Shown here one piece after another: positions 53,956 to 60,117 of a stretch of DNA of 64,000 nucleotides. A program made the translations under genes and the position numbers. Under the pieces are notes generated by a model that saw only the letters and a program-made list of their open reading frames with translations, was not told the DNA's origin and made no database searches. Source of the stretch: UBA7662 sp036787895 (lineage in GTDB: Bacteria > Bacteroidota > Bacteroidia > UBA7662); assembly GCA_036787895.1 (NCBI GenBank), contig DAIQOK010000011.1, forward strand, positions 35,538-99,537, in the 5' to 3' direction. Each line of letters opens with the position of its first letter. Positions within the stretch are counted from its first letter, which is position 1.

Positions 53956-55438
53956 CTATTCTTGCCGAATGCAGACAGAGCGGAATTCCCCCGCCAGGAT
54001 GCACACTGCCTCCGCAAAAATACAGTCCCTTGATGCGGCTGCTGTAATTCGGGTGACGTAAAAATGCCGAAAATTTATTGTTTGATGCACGGCCGTATAT
54101 CGCACCGCCAGCTGATCCCGTCCTGCCGGCTAAATGCAAAGGTGTGGTGAAACTTTCAGTTACGATGTTCTCGGCTATATCAGGCTTCAAAACTTTACTC
54201 AATCGACTAATGATCAGTGCCCGTTGTTTCACGGCTAACTGTTGCCAATCCTGACCACTATCGGCCGGAGTATTGATCATCACAAACCAGTTTTCATGAC
54301 CAGCTGGTGCATCGATGGGATTATGTTTGGAACTCACATACACATAAATGGTCGCCTCATCCGGCAACTTCCCTGCTGCCAGTGCGTCGAATTCTTGCCG
54401 ATAATCTTCGGAGAAAAAGATATTATGCAGATCAAGCGTCGGGTAGCTGCCCTTCACGCCCCAATGAAAAATCAAAGCGGACGTTGATAGCTCCTTTTTT
54501 TCGAGCTTTTTAGGAGATGTATTCCCAGGCAGTAAACGTTCATAGACCTGGTGAATGTCGCCGGCAAAAATGACTTTATCGTAAGTATGAACTTTATCAG
54601 CTTGATGTAAGCCAACTATACGTCTAGCCTTCACTGCCAAAGCCGACACAGGACTGTTCAGATGTATCGATACATCCAAGTCCTCAAGCAGCCTATGCAG
54701 GGCATTGCGTATGGCAATCATGCCTCCTCTCGGGTACCAGGCACCTTTTTGATGTTCGATATGGCTTATTTGGATAAGTGTGGCCGGTGCCTGATAGGGG
54801 TCGGAACCGTTGTAAGTAGCAAAACGGTCGAACAACTGCACCACACGTTTTTCTTTAAGCCAGGTCAGGTTGAAGTCGTGCATCCGCTGAAAAACCCCAA
54901 GCATTGGTAAACGCGCAATACCGCGTATGGTAGGCCAATTGAGGTAATTCGCCAGTTTATGTAAAGATTTTTCGAGAAAAACAGGCGTAGTGGTTTCATA
55001 CATAAAACCAGCCCGACGCAGGTATTGCATTACCCGTTTAGCCGGAACAGCAGTCACTTTTTCGATTTCATCGGCAAAACGTTGTGGGTCGGCCCAGGCA
55101 TCAATTTTACTGCCATCCGGATAATAATATCGGCATACCAGCTCCAATTGTTCGTAAGCGAGATAATCTGACAGCTGCCTCCCGGCCGATTGAAACAATT
55201 CCTCCAATAATTCGGGAAGTGTGAAAAGTGAAGGCCCATTATCGAATCGGAACCCGCCCAATTGTTGATCACTGAGTTTGCCGCCCAGTTCCTGACCGGC
55301 TTCGTAAAGATGTACCTGAAATCCTTTAGCTGCCATTCGTATTGCTGCTGCCATACCGGCAACTCCACCTCCTATTACGGCAATTTTCGGCTGAGTCGAA
55401 TTGGTAGGTTTCGGTTTAGAGCTAGCTGCGATCGACAT
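53936..55438 (-). CDS. crtD: CrtD-like carotenoid desaturase (FAD-dependent)
   Basis: This 500-residue flavoprotein belongs to the phytoene desaturase superfamily. The FAD-binding motif is KIAVIGGGVAGMAAAIRMAA (residues about 18-37), followed by YEAGQELGGKLSDQQLGGFR. The C-terminal FAD segment is LYFCGGSVHPGGGIPLCLHS. It is more diverged from phytoene desaturases than the crtI at 56866-58347, and its place with a CruF-like hydratase suggests a CrtD-type 3,4-desaturase of a 1-hydroxycarotenoid. The exact step is inferred. Confidence 0.82.
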   Translation of the reverse strand: MSIAASSKPKPTNSTQPKIAVIGGGVAGMAAAIRMAAKGFQVHLYEAGQELGGKLSDQQLGGFRFDNGPSLFTLPELLEELFQSAGRQLSDYLAYEQLELVCRYYYPDGSKIDAWADPQRFADEIEKVTAVPAKRVMQYLRRAGFMYETTTPVFLEKSLHKLANYLNWPTIRGIARLPMLGVFQRMHDFNLTWLKEKRVVQLFDRFATYNGSDPYQAPATLIQISHIEHQKGAWYPRGGMIAIRNALHRLLEDLDVSIHLNSPVSALAVKARRIVGLHQADKVHTYDKVIFAGDIHQVYERLLPGNTSPKKLEKKELSTSALIFHWGVKGSYPTLDLHNIFFSEDYRQEFDALAAGKLPDEATIYVYVSSKHNPIDAPAGHENWFVMINTPADSGQDWQQLAVKQRALIISRLSKVLKPDIAENIVTESFTTPLHLAGRTGSAGGAIYGRASNNKFSAFLRHPNYSSRIKGLYFCGGSVHPGGGIPLCLHSARIVEDLIG

Positions 55439-55462
55439 GCACTAAAGATAAATGCTAATCTT

Positions 55463-55993
55463 TCAGTGCTGAGCCAATGCGGCATGGAGTTTCGATAATT
55501 CACTTGTCGGAACCGCTTTGGTCTCTTGCAAAAAGGCGAGCATGTTTTTGACCAGTTCTTTATCCTGCTTGCGATAGTTGCCTGCCGAAAGCTGAGCGAC
55601 AATTACAGCCACATCTTCTGACTTATCCGCTGAATAGCCTAAAAACTCTGGCACATAATATTGATATGAATACCGCAAAAAGCGGATTTCTACATTCTCA
55701 GGATCGGCTTTCACGGCCTGTCGCATGGTTTGGTCGGCCGCTTTGAGGTACTGAATTTTATTGTAGGGATTGAAGGCGTGTTTGGCTTTGAGCGCTTCCA
55801 GGCTGCCCACATAGGCGAGTACTACAGGACTGGGTTTTGCCTGCTTTTTCAGCTCAATATATAATTTGTCGGTAACCGAAGCCGACTGCACCGCAGCATA
55901 ATAGCGCTGACGTAGCTGACGTAAATCCAGTTGCTCATTAGCCACAACAATCCCTCCCCAAAGGAGAAACGCGAAGAAAAAAATATGCTTCAC
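55463..55993 (-). CDS. Exported protein of unknown function inside the carotenoid operon
   Basis: This 176-residue protein has a signal peptide (MKHIFFFAFLLWGGIVVA) and a helical body (RQLRQRYYAAVQSASVTDKL; KKQAKPSPVVLAYVGSLEAL; ADQTMRQAVKADPENVEIRF). The TPR-like spacing suggests a helical repeat. It overlaps crtB by four bases (ATGA) and ends 24 bases before the crtD-like gene, so it is translated with carotenoid enzymes. I recognise no named family. Confidence 0.65.
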   Translation of the reverse strand: MKHIFFFAFLLWGGIVVANEQLDLRQLRQRYYAAVQSASVTDKLYIELKKQAKPSPVVLAYVGSLEALKAKHAFNPYNKIQYLKAADQTMRQAVKADPENVEIRFLRYSYQYYVPEFLGYSADKSEDVAVIVAQLSAGNYRKQDKELVKNMLAFLQETKAVPTSELSKLHAALAQH

Positions 55994-56829
55994 AGTAAAT
56001 TCAGTTTGCTGCTAATGACCGATTTCATCAACAAAGCTGCTTTTTCGGTATTGGAAATCCGGATACGGGCTTCCAGAATATTTTTCGACTGGGTTTTCCG
56101 GATTTTATTGAAGAGGTTGCGGTAAAAACGATAGGCTGTTAAAACCCCCAAACGCGAACCTTTCGGCAGTTGTATGATGCCCTGATAGGCTGCATCAAAA
56201 TCCGCTTCAATATCAGCCTCAATTTCTTTTTTGGCTTTTTCGTCCAGACTTATACCCAAATTCAGGTTCGGGAAATAGGTTCTTCCTCTCGACTGATAAT
56301 CATCACGAATGTCGCGCAAAAAGTTGATTTTCTGGAAAGCAGCTCCCAATCGACGGGCTGGAGCCTTCAAACGCTCGTAGGTGGCAGCATCGCCATCGCA
56401 AAACACTTTCAAACACATCAAACCCACAACTTCCGCCGAACCATAGATGTACTCGTTGTAATCGGCTTCGGCATATTCGATCTCTTCCAGGTCCATGGCC
56501 ATGCTGTCGAGGAAAGCCTGAATCAGGTCGTGACCGATATTGTATTGCCGTACAGTTTCCTGAAATGCATCCAAAACCGGGTTGAGGCTAATTTTGCGCT
56601 CAATAGCCAACCAGGTATCACGCACAAACTCCTCTAAAAGCACCTTTTTGTCAAACTCATGAAAAGTATCTACGATTTCATCGGCATAACGTACAAAACC
56701 GTAGATCGCATAAATCGGATCGCGGTATTGCCGGTCGAAGGCCAAAATGCCCATGCTGAACGACGTACTGTAGTTCCGCGTGATGATGCGGCTGCAGTCG
56801 ATATTGGTTTTGCGGTAGAGACTTAACAT
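55990..56829 (-). CDS. crtB: Phytoene synthase
   Basis: CrtB (279 residues) condenses two geranylgeranyl diphosphates to phytoene. The two aspartate-rich motifs are YGFVRYADEIVDTFHEFD (DxxxD) and INFLRDIRDDYQSRGRTYF (DxxxD); YNEYIYGSAEVVGLMCLKVF is also typical. The start RKTNIDCSRIITRNYSTSFS fits the family. It follows crtI after 36 bases in the usual crtI-crtB pair. Confidence 0.93.
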   Translation of the reverse strand: MLSLYRKTNIDCSRIITRNYSTSFSMGILAFDRQYRDPIYAIYGFVRYADEIVDTFHEFDKKVLLEEFVRDTWLAIERKISLNPVLDAFQETVRQYNIGHDLIQAFLDSMAMDLEEIEYAEADYNEYIYGSAEVVGLMCLKVFCDGDAATYERLKAPARRLGAAFQKINFLRDIRDDYQSRGRTYFPNLNLGISLDEKAKKEIEADIEADFDAAYQGIIQLPKGSRLGVLTAYRFYRNLFNKIRKTQSKNILEARIRISNTEKAALLMKSVISSKLNLL

Positions 56830-56865
56830 AGCGTGTGCTTTACAAGGGTTAAACAGCGAAGTGTT

Positions 56866-58347
56866 TCAATGGTTTGGATGTTCACGCAAAATTTCTTGAG
56901 CAATGACCTGACCGGAGATCAAGGAAGGCGGCACGCCCGGACCGGGAACCGTCAGTTGACCAGTGTAATATAAATTATCGAGCTTTTTATTTTTCAGCGA
57001 TGGCTTGAGAATAGCGGTCTGATAGAGGGTATTTGCCAATCCATACGCATTTCCACGATAAGCATGATAATCGTTTTTGAAATCGGCCATGGCATAGGAC
57101 CGTTTGTATACTACAGCATCTCTGATTGACTGACCAATGAGTCGCTCAAATCTATCCATGATGAGGTGATAATATTTTTCGCGCAGCGCTTCATTGTCTT
57201 CCAAATCGGGGGCAAGCGGGATGAGGATAACCAGATTTTCGCAGCCTTCTGGTGCTACGCTCGGGTCGGTTTTAGAGGCGAGCGAAGTATAAAAAAGCGG
57301 TTTAGCCGGCCACTTCGAATCGGTATAAATATCATGGGCATGCTGATCAAACTCCTCATCGAAAAAGAGGGTGTGATGCGTCAAACCTTCCAGTTTTTTG
57401 TTCAGACCGATATAGAAAAGTAAGCTCGACGGCGCCATGGTGCGCTTTTTCCAATAATCCGGACTGTAGTTACGATAGGCTTCAGGCAAAATGTGTTGGT
57501 CGAGATGGTGGTAATCTGCTCCTCCCACAACCACATCTGCTTCAAAATTACCGGCCGTTGTTACCACCGTTTTGGCCATTCTACCGCTGATTTTGATCTC
57601 GCTTACTTCGGCTTCATACACAAAACGTACGCCTTTCTCCTTCGCCAAACTTTCCATGGCTTTCACAATTTCGAACATGCCGCCTTGCGGATACCATGTA
57701 CCCAGTTTCAAATCGGCATAATTCATCAGACTGTATAAAGCCGGTGTATTTTGTGGCGTGGCACCCAGGAACAAAACCGGGAACTCCATCAGTGTGACCA
57801 GTTTTTTGCTTTTGAAAAACTTGCCAATGTGTTTGCGGATAGACTGAAAAATATCCATACGCAACATGTCCACCAGCAGCCCAGGACTCATAAACTCTGT
57901 GATGCTCCGACTTGGTTTATAGACCAATTGATTCACACCTACTTCGTATTTATAGGCCGCCTGTTTCATAAAAGCGTCCAATTGCTCGGCAGCACCCTTT
58001 TCTTCATTTTCGAAAAGTTCGCGTAATGCATTATAATCAGCGGGGATCAGCATACGATCTTGGGCGTCGAATACCATGGTATAAGCCGGATCGAGTCGAA
58101 TCAGCTCATAATAATCGCTTACCTTTTTGCCAAAGCGGGCAAAGTACTTCTCAAATACATCGGGCATCCAATACCAGGATGGCCCCATATCGAATCGAAA
58201 ACCCTGTGCCTCATGAATGCGGGCACGGCCTCCGGGCATATTGTGCTTTTCGACCAATGTAACGGCATACCCCATATCCGCCAGGGTAGTGGCAGCAGCA
58301 AGTCCGGCAAACCCGGCACCAATAACGACTATTTTTTTAGCAGGCAT
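56866..58347 (-). CDS. crtI: Phytoene desaturase
   Basis: CrtI (493 residues) is the FAD enzyme that desaturates phytoene towards lycopene. The FAD-binding Rossmann motif is KIVVIGAGFAGLAAATTLAD, then EKHNMPGGRARIHEAQGFRF. The middle has FPVLFLGATPQNTPALYSLM and TWYPQGGMFEIVKAMESLA, and the C-terminal segment LYYTGQLTVPGPGVPPSLIS is diagnostic. The ATG at 58347 (MPAKKIVVIGAG) is preferred to the open-frame start at 58413, which lies inside the terminator hairpin. It opens the crtI-crtB-crtD operon. Confidence 0.94.
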   Translation of the reverse strand: MPAKKIVVIGAGFAGLAAATTLADMGYAVTLVEKHNMPGGRARIHEAQGFRFDMGPSWYWMPDVFEKYFARFGKKVSDYYELIRLDPAYTMVFDAQDRMLIPADYNALRELFENEEKGAAEQLDAFMKQAAYKYEVGVNQLVYKPSRSITEFMSPGLLVDMLRMDIFQSIRKHIGKFFKSKKLVTLMEFPVLFLGATPQNTPALYSLMNYADLKLGTWYPQGGMFEIVKAMESLAKEKGVRFVYEAEVSEIKISGRMAKTVVTTAGNFEADVVVGGADYHHLDQHILPEAYRNYSPDYWKKRTMAPSSLLFYIGLNKKLEGLTHHTLFFDEEFDQHAHDIYTDSKWPAKPLFYTSLASKTDPSVAPEGCENLVILIPLAPDLEDNEALREKYYHLIMDRFERLIGQSIRDAVVYKRSYAMADFKNDYHAYRGNAYGLANTLYQTAILKPSLKNKKLDNLYYTGQLTVPGPGVPPSLISGQVIAQEILREHPNH

Positions 58348-58386
58348 TGTGTAATGTATGTCGTGTTTATTGCGACCAATAATGAA

Positions 58387-58417
58387 CAAAAAACGGATGG
58401 CTTGGTTTGCCATCCGT
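58387..58417 (-). terminator. Intrinsic terminator between the sigma factor gene and crtI
   Basis: The perfect 9-bp stem ACGGATGGC/GCCATCCGT (58393-58401, 58409-58417) has a seven-base loop. On the minus strand it is followed by TTTTTTG. It lies 40 bases past the sigma factor stop codon and should end or attenuate that transcript before crtI. Confidence 0.85.
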
Positions 58418-58456
58418 CAGAAAATATTATGTTTTTAACAATTTGGCTGCTGCTAC

Positions 58457-58984
58457 TCAAGCAGCGTTCATGCCATATTGCTCGCCATAGGTTTTCAGTC
58501 GCTTTTTCAAGACCTGACGAGCCAGGTGAATACGGGTTTTAACGGTGCCAATGGGTATATTAAAATAATCAGCTATTTCCTGGTATTTGAAGCCCCGATA
58601 ATTCATCATGAAAGCTTCTTTCAAATCGAAGGGCAGTTTGTCGATAGCTAGATGCATATCCTGCAAGGCCATACTTACTTCTCCGTCGTTCGACTTAGAG
58701 AAACCAACGCTATCAATGAAAAAGCTATTATCGGTTTTGTCGAGAAAGGTATTCCGCTTCACCATTCGTCGATAGTTGTTGATGAAGGTATTTTTCATAA
58801 TGGTGTACAACCAGCCCTTCAAATTCGTATCGGCAGTAAACTTCTGGTAATTGGCAAATGCCTTTAAGTAAGTTTCCTGCAACAGATCATTAGCATCTTC
58901 TCTGTCTTGGGTCAAATAGAGGGCATATGCCTTTAACGAGCTGCTGTGTTCTTTAACTTTGATTGTGAACTCTGATGGCTTCAT
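58457..58984 (-). CDS. ECF-type sigma factor upstream of the carotenoid operon
   Basis: This 175-residue sigma-70 protein has region 2 (DREDANDLLQETYLKAFAN; LKGWLYTIMKNTFINNYRR) and region 4 (LPFDLKEAFMMNYRGFKYQE; IADYFNIPIGTVKTRIHLAR). It belongs to the ECF group often seen next to crtI in this phylum. It has its own well-formed promoter and a terminator before crtI, so it is a separate unit that may control the carotenoid genes. No anti-sigma gene is adjacent. Confidence 0.9.
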   Translation of the reverse strand: MKPSEFTIKVKEHSSSLKAYALYLTQDREDANDLLQETYLKAFANYQKFTADTNLKGWLYTIMKNTFINNYRRMVKRNTFLDKTDNSFFIDSVGFSKSNDGEVSMALQDMHLAIDKLPFDLKEAFMMNYRGFKYQEIADYFNIPIGTVKTRIHLARQVLKKRLKTYGEQYGMNAA

Positions 58985-59013
58985 CTGTTTAACTTTTATC
59001 GTACAACCTTAAA

Positions 59014-59044
59014 CAAACTTACCACATTTTTACTTAGCCTCCAA
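59014..59044 (-). promoter_or_regulatory. Bacteroidota-type promoter of the sigma factor gene
   Basis: On the minus strand TTG (59044-59042) and TAAGTTTG (59021-59014) are separated by 20 bases, matching the -33/-7 consensus TTTG-N19-21-TAnnTTTG. The -7 box is 29 bases before the sigma factor ATG. This is the best promoter match in the window. Confidence 0.65.
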
Positions 59045-59176
59045 GTTTTTGTTTAATTATTTTCAGTATTCATTAAACAAAACTGAGTCACATTTGAAAA
59101 AATAGCCTCTGTAGCTTGCAGTAAAGGTTTGGGAAGAGGATAGGCTTTTTCATGTATATGTCGCTCTGGCGCCAGA

Positions 59177-59232
59177 CGATGGTCGATTGTCGATGGTCGA
59201 TGCCCATGGACCATCAACTATGGTCAATGGAC
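59177..59232. repeat. Imperfect palindrome of ATGGTCGAT-type units
   Basis: GATGGTCGATTGTCGATGG runs into CCATGGACCATCAACTATGG, a roughly mirrored complement centred near 59205. It lies in the 319-base gap 58985-59303 between the SRPBCC gene and the sigma factor gene. The rest of that gap holds the sigma factor promoter and nothing else I can identify. Confidence 0.5.
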
Positions 59233-59303
59233 CCTGTGATTATGCCTGATTTTGACTGGCAGTTTTTAACCCATCAAACACCATCCAGCCGAAAGGCCCT
59301 GGG

Positions 59304-59747
59304 CTACGCTTTAAAAACGCGGCGATAGATTGGCTTACGATACAACATCAGCCCCTTGAAAAGCACGACTAAAACCAAATCCGGCAACCAGGCCGGGCCA
59401 CGCAGGCTGATGCGGTCGGTGATAATGCTGCCCATTTCACATTTTTCTACCAGATGAATATGTTTCCAGCCGGCCAGGAAAAATGGCAACTTTACCCCCT
59501 CATCAATAAACAACCAATGATTATCGCCTCGCTCTACCGCGGTAATTTTACTGATCCACTGCTGTTTAAAGATGAAAAAATTCATCTCGAGCGCGACTTC
59601 GGCACCGGGCATATTACCTTCAAAACGCAACAGCTTCACTGGTGTAAAAGGTGGATTGAGCCGGATAAACAAGTTGGCCGTGAAGTTTTGTTCAATCTTT
59701 TTAACTGAAGCCTGAACATAGGTAGTGACTTCAAAAGTGCACATCAT
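59304..59747 (-). CDS. SRPBCC/START-like lipid-binding protein
   Basis: This 147-residue protein has the SRPBCC pattern: VTTYVQASVKKIEQNFTANL at the start, a beta-rich middle (ALEMNFFIFKQQWISKITAV; HIHLVEKCEMGSIITDRISL) and a C-terminal helix (LVVLFKGLMLYRKPIYRRVF). Such folds bind hydrophobic ligands; homologues are frequent near carotenoid clusters in Bacteroidota, which suggests but does not show a pigment or lipid role. It is 319 bases upstream of the sigma factor gene on the same strand. Confidence 0.65.
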   Translation of the reverse strand: MMCTFEVTTYVQASVKKIEQNFTANLFIRLNPPFTPVKLLRFEGNMPGAEVALEMNFFIFKQQWISKITAVERGDNHWLFIDEGVKLPFFLAGWKHIHLVEKCEMGSIITDRISLRGPAWLPDLVLVVLFKGLMLYRKPIYRRVFKA

Positions 59748-59754
59748 AACTTAA

Positions 59755-59781
59755 AGAACAGCCAAGGCTTGGTATTGTTCT
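59755..59781. promoter_or_regulatory. Nested palindrome just upstream of the SRPBCC gene
   Basis: AGAACA-CCAAG-CTTGG-TGTTCT forms a nested inverted repeat ending seven bases before the SRPBCC start codon. It could be an operator or an RNA hairpin over the translation start. On the plus strand it is followed by TATTTTTGG, so a plus-strand terminator is an alternative, although no plus-strand gene needs one. Confidence 0.4.
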
Positions 59782-59870
59782 TATTTTTGGAAGAGATGAG
59801 CGTATGAGCTATTGGTTCTCAACTGTACTACGTTATAATTTTCATCCTGTTACCTTTTGGCAAAAGCATT

Positions 59871-60075
59871 TTCAATGTGCTAATGTGGCGTTTCGCAGGG
59901 CTCAACTTGGGAATGTGCTGATGTGCTAATGTGCTGATGACATTTTGCCCTAGCGAAGAGTGGTTTCGGTTATTCAATAAATCCGAGACAGCTTCGCTGC
60001 CTTTCAGCAGCCCCCAATTAGCACATGAGCACATTAAAGGGTAGCTCTGCGACCAGCCACATCAGCACATTCAAG
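59871..60075. repeat. Large imperfect inverted repeat with AATGTGCTGATGTG units
   Basis: The 370-base gap 59748-60117 is mostly this structure. Units such as AATGTGCTGATGTGCTAATG on the left (59871-59940) recur in reverse complement on the right (60017-60075, e.g. ATTAGCACATGAGCACATTA). The centre is a hairpin, AGCGAAG (59952-59958) with CTTCGCT (59992-59998), sharing the core of the repeats near 8.0 and 34.4 kb. It lies after the T9SS operon and may end its transcription. No gene is seen in it. Confidence 0.65.
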
Positions 60076-60117
60076 CAAATTCATGGCGGAGACAGTCCTC
60101 ACCTCCGGCAAAATCAC

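Noticed and set aside
667..60000. Many open frames of 60-160 codons opposite or within real genes, for example 1071-1508, 5326-5778, 20007-20798 and 46174-46650
   Set aside because: They lie antisense or frame-shifted inside strong genes, and their translations lack family motifs.
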